Shown: piece after piece, positions 12,202 to 22,798 of the stretch
Position numbering within the stretch: position 1 is the first letter of the stretch
Layout of the letters: each line of letters opens with the position of its first letter
Assembly (NCBI GenBank): GCA_964017155.1
Contig: OZ024867.1
Coordinates: 19,468,989 to 19,532,988, forward strand
Direction of reading: 5' to 3'
DNA length: 64,000 bases
Source: Oasisia sp. SBJ-2009
Taxonomy: Eukaryota; Annelida; Polychaeta; Sabellida; Siboglinidae
The notes under the pieces: generated by a model
The model's input: only the letters and a program-made list of their open reading frames with translations
What the model was told of the DNA's origin: nothing
Databases searched by the model: none
Made by a program: the position numbers and the translations under genes

Positions 12202-15200
12202 TGTGTATGTGTGTGTGTGTTTTGTACACGTGTGTACCTATCACACGTACCTGCGTCATACTCATCGTGCATGCTGTGGTCCAGTTCAAAGTTGGCAAAC
12301 ATTCCCGGGAAGAGCAATACACAACTGCTCTCAGGTCGGGGATGGGCCCTGGAACACCTGTAGGGGAAGTGCCAACACAACGTCACTACAGGCAGCGAAC
12401 ACAAGTACTGCTTGTGGGGCACCGTGGCACTGTGGGTGGGACACCCCACTCTCAATCAAGGCACCAGGTCACACATCTGCCATTTCAAAGCACAGCTGAT
12501 TTTGTTCACTTCACATTCCTCCAGTTCACTCAGGTGTAGATCTGACTATTGACAGTTTATTTAGAGATAATTTGCTGGAAATCACGTAACATGTACAACT
12601 TTATCTAGAGACCTGTCCACCTGTCATTTGGACAGGTGGTCTGTTTTTGACAGGTAAAACATTTGGTGGACAGGTAACAATTTGAAGACTACAAAAGTTT
12701 ATTTAATCAATAAGTTGACAATTATACTTTGAAAATGTATGTAACAGCGACTATTCAGTGTAGCTTACAGCCAGTTTCATGAGACCAATTTAGCATTCGC
12801 GTTAACAAATCGTCGTAGAATTGAGCTAATTAGGTCGCAGAGGGGAATCCCTGTATTTGTGGTGTATGTAGACACACTTTTTCACTTTAACTGCCGCCTT
12901 TGCCGTTCGTATAGCAAATGAAAACCTATGATCAATGTAAAGGATATCCAGTGTAAACATAAAAATAATAAGTTGAGAGTGGGCGTGTCGGGAGCATCAA
13001 CGAACTTAGGGAACATCACGTAAATATTTCAACTAGCGTAAAGTTACGCCTACTAAATACATGGCGCAGTCTAAGTGCAACTATGGAGCAGACTCGTGAA
13101 ACGCAACTAGCGTAACTTTACAACGTTTTAGGCTTTCGACGAATTATAGCCCACTACGACGTCGTAAGCAGGGTCTGTGTAACTGGCCCCAGGACTCATT
13201 TGCGTGTGTCTGTACATGACTGTGTGCATGCGCGTGTCTACCAGGGCCGTTTTCAACAGGCAAATATTTGATACTACACGACATTAAGAGTTTCCATTTC
13301 TGATGGCTTCAAGGACCTTGTTGCTAGGCAACAAGTCACGTGACAATTGTGTCACTCCAGCCTACTGATGCTTTATATGAATGTGACAAGTACTTGACAA
13401 TTTCCCCGTTCTCACCTTTCTCCAAACCTGCACGCTCCCACCTTGCGGAAGAACGGACACACGTTCACTTCCCGCTCCACTCCCACGGGAGCAGGGGGCG
13501 CCAGGGGGTTGTGCCACTGCCCCCCTTCCTACAACCCACACGCAGTCATGTCACAGGAGGGAAACTACACAGGGTGAGGAAGGTAAGTCTTGTCTTGGGG
13601 GTAACTACACAGGGTGATGAAGGTAAGTCTTATCTTGAGGGTAACTACACAGGGTGATGAAGGTAAGTCTTATCTTGAGAGTAAATACACGGGGTGATGA
13701 AGGTAAGTCTTATCTTGAGAGTAAATACACGGGGTGATGAAGGTAAGTCTTATCTTGAGAGTAACTACACATGATGAAGAAGGTAAGTCTTATCATGAGG
13801 GTAAATACACAGGTCGATTAAAGTAAGTCTTGTCTTGAGGGTAAATAGACAGGGTGAAGAAGGTAAGTCTTGTCTTGAGGGTAACTACACAGGGCGATGA
13901 AGGTAAGTCTTGCCTCAAGGATAAATTTACACGGTGATTGTTGACCATTCCACTTTTGATGAGGGGTGGAAGGGCTACACTGATCCTACCCACATTTTTT
14001 TTATTATTGGATTGTTTTATGTTCACAAAGACATGTAGAATTATTAGAACTGTTGACTCTAGAGACGGCTTACCTTCTTGGCGTGAGTTGTCGCCTCTTT
14101 AAGCAGCACTTCCTGTCAAATAGAACCAGGTGGCGCCACCAACACACCACCATCGAACATCAGACGATGCAATCTGAGATGGCACTTGAGTTAAGTCGGC
14201 ACAAGCCAGGTGGAGCCACAAGACAACAGGACTTGTGGCCGGCTTCATTTAGCACACACACACACATACACCACACACATACACACACATAGTCATACAC
14301 ACACACACACACATACACACACACACTCACACACACTCACACTAACACACACTCACACACACTCACACACACACACACAAACACATACACACACTCACAC
14401 ACATACACACACACACAAACACACACACTCACACACAAACAGTGAAACACACACAGTCAAACATGCATGCATACGCACAACACACACACTCTCACGCATA
14501 AACACTTACACAGTCCACACACAGGCATCAATGAAACACAGTCACACACATGCACTATTCAAACATTCAAATGCACCATACAAAAACACACATGCTGCAT
14601 TCAAAATACACACATTCACATATGTCCATACAAACACACTCATACCTTTCAAACACACACCTGCACCATTCAAACACACACACATACGTACTATTCAAAC
14701 ACAAACATACACAATCAAAACACACTCTAGCACTTGCACCATTCAAACACCACATATATCAATCATTCAAACAAACAGATTCAAGCACCGCTGAAACACA
14801 CACCACACAAACTCACGCCCTGACAAGTTCGTCGCTGTAAACTGTGTAAATGACATGATAAATGACACAAAAGATACGCATCTCGAAGTCAACGTGAGTT
14901 TCTTGCACAAGGACATCTGAGGCTGAAATGTGAATCTCGTTAAGGATCTTACAGTAACGAGTCGCGTCAGGACATCTTCTCTAATTAACAAGCATGTTAA
15001 ATACATCCAGGAGATCGTTTCACAAAGACAAAGAGCTCTTAAAGAATATTCATCTTTAAACAAAATCTGTCATTAATTTTTTCTCTCAAAAAGCCAATAT
15101 CCATAGGTAAACATAAGTTCTTATATAAAGCAAAACCAATTCTCAGGACCGTTCAAAGTGCTTTACACTCTACTTCCCTGATAGACCTGTTCACTCAGAC

Positions 15201-18200
15201 ACCATCTCAACTTATCTGGGAAGCATCCAGCCATATGCTACAATTAATGCGCGAAGGGTGCTCGGACACATATCCATCACTGCCTGTAGCCAGGTACTCA
15301 TTTATACAGCTGAGTGAACTGGAGCAATGTAGAGTGAAAAAAACGTGCCCAAGATTTTAACACTGCAGCACAAGATTCAAACCTGGGTTGTCTTAGTCGA
15401 TAGTGTCCGAAGCTCTACCCATGAGCCACTGCGCTAGCTATAGTCATACTACCGAGGACAACCTGACACACCAGTGACATTGATGCGTCATGGTCACATG
15501 GTGTTGACAGTTTTCATGTATTCAAGATCATATTACGGACCAAAATTGATTTTACAGCACAAATCAGATTTTTATGAGCTCTTGACAATGTTTTTGAAAC
15601 AATCCTCAGATCCTGGAAACAACTTAGATTTGCTGGGATAAAAAACAACACACTAAACCAAACTACAATTATTTCTGCAGGTTTAAAATCTGACCCAGCA
15701 GTGCATCTGACAATAGTTGAGTAAAGACCACCACAAGAGAACTGCAGGTACACATTAGAACCTCATTACTACGAACACACATGGGCAGAGCAAAACTGAC
15801 CCCAATAGCCAGGTGACCACATTAGGAGGACTAATTCCTCATGTCTTAGTGTACATGGAAACAGCACAGAACCATCGACGGGTGAACTTAATCGCGCGAC
15901 GGCCATAACGCACATTTGACAGCACATTAACGCGTTGCACATTTGCACAAATACTAGTGGCGCCATCTGCAGTAAAGGAAACAGGATATTTTAGCGGAGA
16001 GTCGCCCTCCTTCACCTTTCTGGCTTTCTCTTCCTCCTCAGCCTTCCTTTTCTCCTCCGCTGCTTCCTTCGCTTTCTTCTCTCGTTCCTCCCACTCTGCT
16101 TTGATTTGACTCTGCAACAGTGACAGTGACAAATGATAATGACAACACTGGGTAATGATGACAAATGATAATTATGAAAACACAGGATAAAGCTGACTCG
16201 GGATAATGTTAATGTAGACCAGACGTATTCCACCTAGACTTGTATCAATCATAAATCTACAAATATAAAAACTGAAGTAAAACAAATTTTATTCAAAAAA
16301 TCACAAATCAATGATTTTTTCAAGTGATTTAAATCAAATGATATAAATCAAATGACCTCCAAATGATAATTACAACACTGAGTAATGACGACTCGGTACT
16401 TTTGCAGTTTAGGCCCGCACCTCGAAAAAACCAACAAAATGATCACCTACGATGACCAAACGTCGCAGGACGTATCTACTACACCTGTACTACGCGTACG
16501 CACTTGTCATGTGATAAAAAATAATAATTAATGCCTGAAATCGATCAAAATGTGTAAGTAAATAACGCGCTTTCCAGGCGTCACCTGACGGAGTTCACTG
16601 TGGCAGTAGGGACTCGACGAGGAAAGCGCGTTATTTACTTACACTTTTTGAGCAATTTCAGGCATTAATTTTTATTTTTTGATCACGTGACAAATGCATA
16701 CGCGTAGTACAGGTGTAGTAGATAAACCATACGAAGTTTGGTCATCGTAGGTGAACATTTTGATGGTTTTTTCGAGGTGCGGGCCTAAACTGCAAAAGTA
16801 CCGATGACTCTGCATAATGTTGACTTATGATAATGTTGACTCAGGACAATGATAAAACACAAGATAATGTTGACTCAGGATAATGAAAAAAACCAGAACA
16901 ATGTTCACTCAGGATTACGTTGACTCGGGATAATGTTGACTCGGAATAAGGATAAAAACACAGGATAATTTTGATTCAGTATACTGTTGACTCAGTATAC
17001 TGTTGACTCATGATAATGTTGACTCAGTATACTGTTGACTCATGATAATGTTGACTCAGTATACTGTTGACTCAGTATACTGTTGATTCATGATAATGTT
17101 GACTCAGTATACTGTTGACTCAGTATACTGTTGATTCATGATAATGTTGACTCAGTATACTGTTGACTCATGATAATGTTGACTCAGTATACTGTTGACT
17201 CAGTATACTGTTGACTCATGATAATGTTGACTCAGTATACTGTTGACTCAGTATACTGTTGATTCATGATAATGTTGACTCAGTATACTGTTGACTCATG
17301 ATAATGTTGACTCAGTATACTGTTGACTCAGTATACTGTTGATTCATGATAATGTTGACTCAGTATACTGTTGACTCAGTATACTGTTGATTCATGATAA
17401 TGTTGACTCAGTATACTGTTGACTCATGATAATGTTGACTCAGTATACTGTTGACTCAGTATACTGTTGACTCATGATAATGTTGACTCAGTATACTGTT
17501 GACTCATGATAATGTTGACTCAGTATACTGTTGACTCAGTATACTGTTGATTCATGATAATGTTGACTCAGTATACTGTTGACTCATGATAATGTTGACT
17601 CAGTATACTGTTGACTCAGTATACTGTTGACTCATGATAATGTTGACTCAGTATACTGTTGACTCATGATAATGTTGACTCAGTATACTGTTGACTCATG
17701 ATAATGTTGACTCAGTATACTGTTGACTCAGTATACTGTTGATTCATGATAATGTTGACTCATGATAATGTTGATTCATGATAATGCTAAAACCACAAGA
17801 CAATGTAACAAAGTGTCTGGACTAAGTTGAGTTTGTTTTACTTAGTACACAGTAAAGAACTGCCCAAGAAACCCTGAAGTACATTTCACTTCCCGTCTGG
17901 GAGTGTCCCAGTTACTTCCCGTCTGGGGAGTGTCCCTGTTATTTCCCGTCTGGGGAGTGTCCCTGTTACTTCCCGTCTGGGGAGTGTCCCTGTTATTTCC
18001 CATCTGGGAGTGTCCCTGTTACTTCCCATCTGGGAGTGTCCCTGTTACTTCCCATCTGGGAGTGTCCCTGTTACTTCCCGTCTGGGGAGTGTCCCTGTTA
18101 TTTCCCATCTGGGAGTGTCCCTGTTACTTCCCATCTGGGAGTGTCCCTGTTACTTCCCGTCTGGGGAGTGTCCCTGTTATTTCCCATCTGGGAGTGTCCC

Positions 18201-21200
18201 TGTTACTTCCCATCTGGGAGTGTCCCTGTTACTTCCCGTCTGGGAAGTGTCCCTGTTACTTCCCATCTGGGAGTGTCCCTGTTACTTCCCATCTGGGAGT
18301 GTCCCTGTTACTTCCCGTCTGGGGAGTGTCCCTGTTACTTCCCGTCTGGGGAGTGTCCCTGTTATTTCCCATCTGGGAGTGTCCCTGTTACTTCCCATCT
18401 GGGAGTGTCCCTGTTACTTCCCGTCTGGGGAGTGTCCCTGTTATTTCCCATCTGGGAGTGTCCCTGTTACTTCCCATCTGGGAGTGTCCCTGTTACTTCC
18501 CGTCTGGGGAGTGTTCCTGTTATTTCCCATCTGGGAGTGTCCCTGTTACTTCCCATCTGGGAGTGTCCCTGTTACTTCCCATCTGGGAGTGTCCCTGTTA
18601 CTTCCCGTCTGGGGAGTGTCCCTGTTACTTCCCATCTGGGAGTGTCCCTGTTACTTCCCGTCTGGGGAGTGTCCCTGTTATTTCCCATCTGGGAGTGTCC
18701 CTGTTACTTCCCATCTGGGAGTGTCCCTGTTACTTCCCGTCTGGGGAGTGTCCCTGTTATTTCCCATCTGGGAGTGTCCCTGTTACTTCCCATCTGGGAG
18801 TGTCCCTGTTACTTCCCGTCTGGGGAGTGTTCCTGTTATTTCCCATCTGGGAGTGTCCCTGTTACTTCCCATCTGGGAGTGTCCCTGTTACTTCCCGTCT
18901 GGGGAGTGTCCCTGTTACTTCCCATCTGGGAGTGTCCCTGTTACTTCCCATCTGGGAGTGTCCCTGTTACTTCCCGTCTGGGGAGTGTCCCTGTTACTTC
19001 CCATCTGGGAGTGTCCCTGTTACTTCCTGTCTGGGGAGTGTCCCTGTTATTTCCCATCTGGGAGTGTCCCTGTTACTTCCCATCTGGGAGTGTCCCTATT
19101 ACTTCCCGTCTGGGGAGTGTCCCTGTTATTTCCCATCTGGGAGTGTCCCTGTTACTTCCCATCTGGGAGTGTCCCTGTTATTTCCCGTCTGGGGAGTGTC
19201 CCTGTTACTTCCCATCTGGGAATGTCCCTGTTATTTCCCGTCTGGGAGTGTCCCTGTTACTTCCCATCTGGGAGTGTCCGTGTTACTTCCCGCCTGGGGA
19301 GTGTCCCTGTTACTTCCCATCTGGGAGTGTCCCTGTTATTTCCCGTCTGGGGAGTGTCCCTGTTACTTCCCATCTGGGAATGTCCCTGTTACTTCCCATC
19401 TGGGAGTGTCCGTGTTACTTCCTGCCTGGGGAGTGTCCCTGTTACTTCCCATCTGGGAGTGTCCCTGTTATTTCCCATCTGGGAGTGTCCCTGTTATTTC
19501 CCGTCTGGGAGTGTCCCTGTTACTTCCCATCTGGGAGTGTCCCTGTTATTTCCCATCTGGGAGTGTCCCTGTTATTTCCCATCTGGGAGTGTCCCTGTTA
19601 CTTCCCATCTGGGAGTGTCCGTGTTACTTCCTGCCTGGGGAGTGTCCCTGTTACTTCCCATCTGGGAGTGTCCCTGTTATTTCCCGTCTGGGAGTGTCCC
19701 TGTTACTTCCCATCTGGGAATGTCCCTGTTATTTCCCATCTGGGAGTGTCCCTGTTACTTCCCATCTGGGAGTGTCCCTGTTACTTCCCGTCTGGGGAGT
19801 GTCCCTGTTACTTCCCGTCTGGGGAGTGTCCCTCTTATTTCCCGTCTGGGAGTGTCCCTGTTACTTCCCGTCTGGGTGTGTCCCTGTTACATCCCGTCTG
19901 GGAGTGTCCCTGTTACTTCCCGTCTGGGGAGTGTCCCTGTTACTTCCCGTCTGGGGAGTGTCCCTGTTACTTCCCGTCTGGGGAGTGTCCCTGTTACTTC
20001 CCGTCTGGGGTGTGTCCCTGCTACTTCCCGTCTGGGAGTGTCCCTGTTACTTCCCGTCTGGGAGTGTCCCTGTTACTTCCCGTCTGGGAGTGTCCCTGTT
20101 ACTTCCCGTCTGGGAGTGTTCCTGTTACTTCCCGTCTGGGAGTGTCCCTGTTACTTCCCGTCTGGGAGTGTCCCTGTTACTTCCCGTCTGGGAGTGTCCC
20201 TGTTACTTCCCGTCTGGGAGTGTCCCTGTTACTTCCCGTCTGGGAGTGTCCCTGTTACTTCCCGTCTGGGAGTGTCCCTGTTACTTCCCGTCTGGGAGTG
20301 TCCCTGTTATTTCCCGTCTGGGAGTGTCCCTGTCTCACCTCCTCCGCCTCCTTGCGCTGTCTCTCCCTTTCTTCCCACAGTCTCCGCGCCTCCCACTCCG
20401 CCTGGGCTCTCCGCTCTCTCTCCAACCACAGCTCATGCTGCCGCCGCCTGGTGCATTGTGGGAAGAACATAGATGCATTGTGGGAAGAACATAGATGCAT
20501 TGTGGGAAGAACATAGATGCATTGTGGGAAGACAACTGGTGCATTGTGGGTAGAACAAAGATGCATTGTGGGAAGAACACAGATGCATTATGAGAAGAAC
20601 ATAGATGCACTGTGGGAAGAACACAGAGGCATTGTGGGAAGAACACAGATGCAATATGGGAAGACAAGTAGGGTGTGGGAAGACCATAAGAACAGTGTGG
20701 GGATACAACTAATACATAGTGAAAAACAACGTATGCCGTGTGGGAAGAATACGAGAGTATTGCAGGAAATCACATGTGCATTGTGGGAAGAATACTGGGG
20801 CATTGTGGAAAGTCGACCTGTGCATATTACATTAAGATGTTTTGTTCAATATGATTTTTTTCTGTAACTTATAACTTGACATTGTTAAAAATGTAAAAGA
20901 AATATACCAATTAAATATCCCATTGCGATTTTCCACAAAACTTCCATGTCTGAATATACAAGAATTATCTAGTTATATGGTTGTTATTATAGAAATTCAT
21001 TGTTATCATTCTTAAATATCTAAGTAGTTTTTAAGATATAACATTTAATCAAAATGTAACATTTCTCGCAGTGTTTTTTTTACATAAATGATGTTAGTGA
21101 ATTACATTTTCAATATAAGATATTCTATACAGTATATTTATTCAAAATACAGACCTTTCCCTCTCCTCTCCTGAGTCTTCTCCTCTCTCACTCCCAGATC

Positions 21201-21768
21201 CGTCAGACAATGTTGGACAAACTTTTGCAAAAAACAGCAAAGGCATTTACTACAACTACTTGAAGACAATGTGAGCTTAATATTTGATCCATCTCCTGAG
21301 ACTTGTATATTGACTTACTTACTGTACACATAAGTCAAGAACATGTCAGACAGTGGCTGTCACACTAAGTGGCCCTAAAGTTTGTTCACTGAGGAAACAC
21401 ATTTTATGTAGCATCCTCAGTCAATTTTACCATAACCTGTATTGTTTTTTTAACGAATTATATATCAAATATTTTATATAAAAACTTACACATTTCACTA
21501 AAAAACATGACTCAAACCAGTAATTTCGTAACAACTGTGTATAAATTAAACAAAATGTATGGTATGGGAAGGACAATGGAAATACATGAGGCCATCAAAA
21601 TTACATAATTAATAACATTAAAGGCTGAGAAATATTTACACACAGTACAGCTCAGAGCCTTTAGAGTTGTGACACTGACCCACTGATGGTGACACGTCCT
21701 TCTGTGCTGTCAACTGTCTGCGTGTCTTTCTGCGCCGCTTCTTCAGCTCCGCCCTCCACTTCTTGTGG
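8809..21768 (-). CDS. ZRSR2: ZRSR2, U2AF35-related splicing factor (multi-exon; first exon not resolved)
   Basis: Nuclear splicing factor that contacts the 3' splice site; in vertebrates it is needed mainly for U12-type introns. Ten coding exons join in frame (8809-9503, 10380-10489, 10986-11148, 12251-12357, 13416-13528, 14074-14112, 16016-16111, 20339-20447, 21155-21221, 21680-21768). Domain order: basic [21 protein letters not shown]-rich coiled coil; CCCH finger 1 (C-x8-C-x5-C-x3-[16 protein letters not shown], across two exons); UHM/RRM-like domain with [24 protein letters not shown] and the RWYGG motif; CCCH finger 2 (C-x7-C-x5-C-x3-[12 protein letters not shown]); C-terminal RS domain. 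About 529 codons without exon 1, somewhat longer than the vertebrate protein (about 480 from memory). The start is not settled: exon 2 enters with two bases missing, or translation could begin at an ATG at 21782. Head-to-head with MOSPD1. Confidence 0.95.
9562..9780. repeat. 23-bp minisatellite, second copy of the 7.8-8.5 kb array
   Basis: About nine degenerate units containing AGTGACAGGGAGAAGTGATG, in the last ZRSR2 intron close to the acceptor at 9504. On the minus strand it is pyrimidine-rich. Confidence 0.9.
9832..10215. repeat. 12-bp minisatellite (GAGGGGAAGTGA)
   Basis: About 32 near-identical units with occasional 11-bp versions lacking one G. It lies in the last ZRSR2 intron; the minus strand reads TCACTTCCCCTC, which yields a spurious S/L/P/F frame. 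Confidence 0.96.
10380..10489 (-). CDS. ZRSR2: ZRSR2 exon: end of UHM domain with RWYGG
   Basis: Acceptor GTGTTCCAG, 110 bases, donor TGTG/GTAGGG. Encodes [20 protein letters not shown] then [17 protein letters not shown], the C-terminal part of the UHM with the R-W-Y motif and the first Cys of finger 2. Phase matches both neighbours. Confidence 0.95.
10520..10920. repeat. TGACA-based low-complexity repeat
   Basis: Irregular array of ACATGACACAACATCATGAC-type words, 5- to 16-bp subunits, filling the intron between the 10380 and 10986 exons. Confidence 0.9.
10986..11148 (-). CDS. ZRSR2: ZRSR2 exon: core of UHM domain
   Basis: Acceptor CTGTTTGTAG, 163 bases, donor TCTGA/GTGAGT. Encodes [52 protein letters not shown], the most conserved portion of the family. 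Enters in phase 1 and leaves in phase 2. Confidence 0.97.
11149..11920. other. ZRSR2 intron, no feature recognised
   Basis: AT-rich unique intron sequence; from 11780 CA-rich words precede the GT microsatellite. Confidence 0.5.
11924..12232. repeat. (GT)n microsatellite
   Basis: About 300 bases of GT with interruptions, including GTGAGTGTGT words and a GTCCGTGTCCGTGTC patch near 12133. It lies just beyond the donor at 12250 of a ZRSR2 exon. Confidence 0.97.
12251..12357 (-). CDS. ZRSR2: ZRSR2 exon: end of zinc finger 1, linker to UHM
   Basis: Acceptor CTTCCCCTACAG, 107 bases, donor GACGCAG/GTACGTG. Its first base completes Arg; then [20 protein letters not shown] and [20 protein letters not shown] supplies the last Cys and the His of finger 1, whose first part is in the preceding exon. 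Confidence 0.95.
12358..13415. other. ZRSR2 intron, no repeat array
   Basis: Mostly unique sequence. Near 12610-12670 the words GACAGGTGG/CCACCTGTC are repeated in both orientations over a short span. No coding or RNA feature seen. Confidence 0.5.
13416..13528 (-). CDS. ZRSR2: ZRSR2 exon: first part of zinc finger 1
   Basis: Acceptor GGGTTGTAG, 113 bases, donor GAAAG/GTGAGA. Encodes [20 protein letters not shown] then [17 protein letters not shown], with WHNP matching the WQNP of vertebrate ZRSR2 and three of the four finger-1 ligands. Confidence 0.96.
13570..13935. repeat. 40-bp minisatellite in ZRSR2 intron
   Basis: Nine units of about 40 bp containing ACTACACAGGGTGATGAAGG and TAAGTCTTGTCTTGA. 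It ends about 40 bases from the acceptor of the 13416-13528 exon. AAGGTAAGT occurs on the strand opposite to the gene, so it is not a duplicated ZRSR2 donor. Confidence 0.94.
14074..14112 (-). CDS. ZRSR2: ZRSR2 39-nt microexon
   Basis: Minus-strand TTCTATTTGACAG is followed by 39 bases encoding [13 protein letters not shown] and then AAG/GTAAGC, a strong donor. Both ends are phase 0, matching the phase-0 ends of the neighbouring exons, and the peptide fills the stretch between the coiled coil and the WHNP motif expected from vertebrate ZRSR2. Too short to be noticed as an open frame. Confidence 0.85.
14250..14460. repeat. (CA)n microsatellite
   Basis: ACACAC with T and A interruptions. From 14460 to about 14800 it grades into a looser CATTCAAACACACA-type low-complexity region. 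Confidence 0.95.
15118..15440 (-). mobile_element. tRNA-derived SINE, family A, copy 1
   Basis: Reverse complement of the units at 46.2 and 48.6 kb. Minus strand begins with the tRNA-like head (GCGCAGTGGCTCATGGGTAG, then a B-box-like AGGTTTGAATC) near 15440 and ends with TTCTTATATAAAG-type sequence near 15118. Shared body words include GAACTGGAGCAATGTAGAGT and TGGGAAGCATCCAGCCA on the plus strand. Located in a ZRSR2 intron. Confidence 0.85.
16016..16111 (-). CDS. ZRSR2: ZRSR2 exon: charged coiled coil
   Basis: Acceptor CACTGTTGCAG, 96 bases, donor AGAAAG/GTGAAG. Encodes [16 protein letters not shown] then [16 protein letters not shown], 32 residues. Highly charged helix typical of the N-terminal half of ZRSR2. 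The frame stays open past the donor, but the microexon phase supports splicing here. Confidence 0.92.
16394..16811. mobile_element. foldback/MITE-like element in ZRSR2 intron
   Basis: Arms of about 190 bases: TCGGTACTTTTGCAGTTTAG at the left end reappears inverted as TAAACTGCAAAAGTACCGA at the right. Inner words such as AACGCGCTTTCC and GTGTAAGTAAATAA also pair across a short loop near 16590-16620. No coding capacity. It sits inside the GATAATGTTGACTC repeat field, which continues on both sides. Confidence 0.85.
16812..17795. repeat. 16-bp two-type minisatellite
   Basis: About 55-60 units of 16 bp of two types, TGATAATGTTGACTCA (type A) and GTATACTGTTGACTCA (type B, sometimes TTGATTCA), arranged as a mixed string such as B A B B A B B A B A. 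Units before 16970 are degenerate. Located upstream of the 16016-16111 ZRSR2 exon. Confidence 0.95.
17890..20336. repeat. 26/27-bp minisatellite starting at a ZRSR2 donor
   Basis: About 93 units of GTCCCTGTTACTTCCCATCT plus GGGAGT, with CGTCTGGGGAGT 27-bp variants and blocks of repeated unit order. The last unit ends about 4 bases from the donor at 20338, so the intron begins with the array. All three plus-strand frames are open for more than 800 codons only because the unit lacks stops. Confidence 0.97.
20339..20447 (-). CDS. ZRSR2: ZRSR2 exon: coiled coil with [15 protein letters not shown]
   Basis: Acceptor CACAATGCACCAG, 109 bases, donor GAGGAG/GTGAGA. Encodes [18 protein letters not shown] then [18 protein letters not shown], aligning to HEEWLLREQKAQEEF of vertebrate ZRSR2. 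The acceptor lies in a 22-bp tandem repeat and the donor abuts a 2.4 kb array. Confidence 0.93.
20453..20830. repeat. 22-bp minisatellite at a ZRSR2 acceptor
   Basis: About 16 units of GCATTGTGGGAAGAACATAG plus AT, decaying away from the exon. On the minus strand the units read as CTTCCCACAATGC, the same bases that form the polypyrimidine tract and AG of the 20447 acceptor. Confidence 0.93.
21155..21221 (-). CDS. ZRSR2: ZRSR2 exon: acidic/Arg segment (tentative)
   Basis: Encodes [15 protein letters not shown] then SGEERER; donor GAAAG/GTCTGT leaves phase 2, and the next exon's single leading G completes Arg to give [12 protein letters not shown], matching EEEKLLERERQRLHEEW in vertebrates. 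The acceptor (TTTTTTGCAAAAG) is weak, so the 5' boundary is uncertain, although phase agrees with the upstream exon. Confidence 0.7.
21680..21768 (-). CDS. ZRSR2: ZRSR2 exon: basic N-terminal [10 protein letters not shown]
   Basis: Acceptor TTGCACAG, then [29 protein letters not shown], matching HKKYRAALKKEKRKKRRQ of vertebrate ZRSR2. Donor GTGG/GTCAGT is non-canonical at position 3. An in-frame ATG at 21782 within the neighbouring repeat (MLLHSHKK) is an alternative start. Another candidate first exon is an ATG near 22187 (MSEIK followed by AAG/GTATGC), but its phase does not fit. Confidence 0.85.
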
Positions 21769-21774
21769 CTGTGC

Positions 21775-21950
21775 AACAACATGACTTAGTACTTCACAAA
21801 CAACAACATGACTTAGTACTTCACAAACAACAACATAACGAAGTACTTCACAAACAATAACATGCCTTAGTACTTCACAAACAACAAAATGACTTAGTAC
21901 TTCACAAACAACAAAATGACTTCTTCTTCTTCTTCTCATTGTGGCTCAGA
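21775..21950. repeat. 27-bp minisatellite at ZRSR2 exon 2 acceptor
   Basis: Six units of ATGACTTAGTACTTCACAAA plus CAACAAC, ending 6 bases from the acceptor of the HKKWRA exon. Confidence 0.92.
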
Positions 21951-22199
21951 CTTAGTACTTCACATACAGCGTTAGAACATGAAATCAGAGATTAAGAAGC
22001 CGCAAGCACGACCTGAACTAGGTGTGAATACATTGCATTATCGCCCATCGAAGTTGCCAGATTTTGAACGTTTTTTGGACTAGTTACGTACGTCAGTAAT
22101 CACGCTTCCTTTATAATAGTTCTTATGCGAACTACATAAAACATCGACGTACAATTATTCATAACCCGATGCGCATACCTTAATTTCCGACATACTACG

Positions 22200-22640
22200 G
22201 TTGTTACATTTTCTTGCGACATTTCTTAGCGCGTCGAGCGCATTGTAAAATGCGGAACAGGTCCTGGTCTATTACGCATAGAGATTTGGCGTATTACTTT
22301 TTAAATTTAGTTGGTTGATTAAATGATGGCCATACGTGAAAGGTTTTCTCAAATGCGCCAAGTGCTGTTGCTTTTACTGCTTGTTCTCGAAATTATTCCA
22401 TGAGTCAATGATACGACTGATAGATAAAGTAGTGTTGGCATATACAATTAATCAGCTCCGGACGTGGGTCCGCATTCCCCAACCCACCTTCGATGACGTT
22501 TTACGCAGATTTGATGTAAATATACTAGACTGTCGCTTCGAACAGATGCTTCGCTGGATTCTATTTATAAAACCTACGATGTAAACAAGCTAGCACAACT
22601 ACAACTGACCCAGAAACGGCGCAGTATGTAACGCAGATCA
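22200..22640. promoter_or_regulatory. probable shared ZRSR2/MOSPD1 promoter region
   Basis: ZRSR2 (minus) and MOSPD1 (plus) are head-to-head and this repeat-free interval with scattered CpG lies between them. No TATA or CCAAT arrangement is convincing. Inferred from gene orientation only. Confidence 0.35.
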
Positions 22641-22798
22641 TTACTATACCATTCGTATTAGCTTGGACACATTCCTGTAATAGAAATCACTGTTAGTTTG
22701 GGGCTTAGACAGAGAATGAGAAACGGACTACAAATACAATAGACTAGTTTAGTTAGTACAAACAAACGGGAACTGTCCTGAACTCCGAACTGACAGAA

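Noticed and set aside
13570..13935. 40-bp array as another donor-spanning repeat because of AAGGTAAGT
   Set aside because: The GTAAGT is on the plus strand while ZRSR2 is transcribed from the minus strand, and no exon sequence is in the unit.
17903..20516. Three plus-strand reading frames of 820-863 codons
   Set aside because: They are the 26/27-bp minisatellite translated in each frame; the real coding signal here is the minus-strand ZRSR2 exon at 20339-20447.
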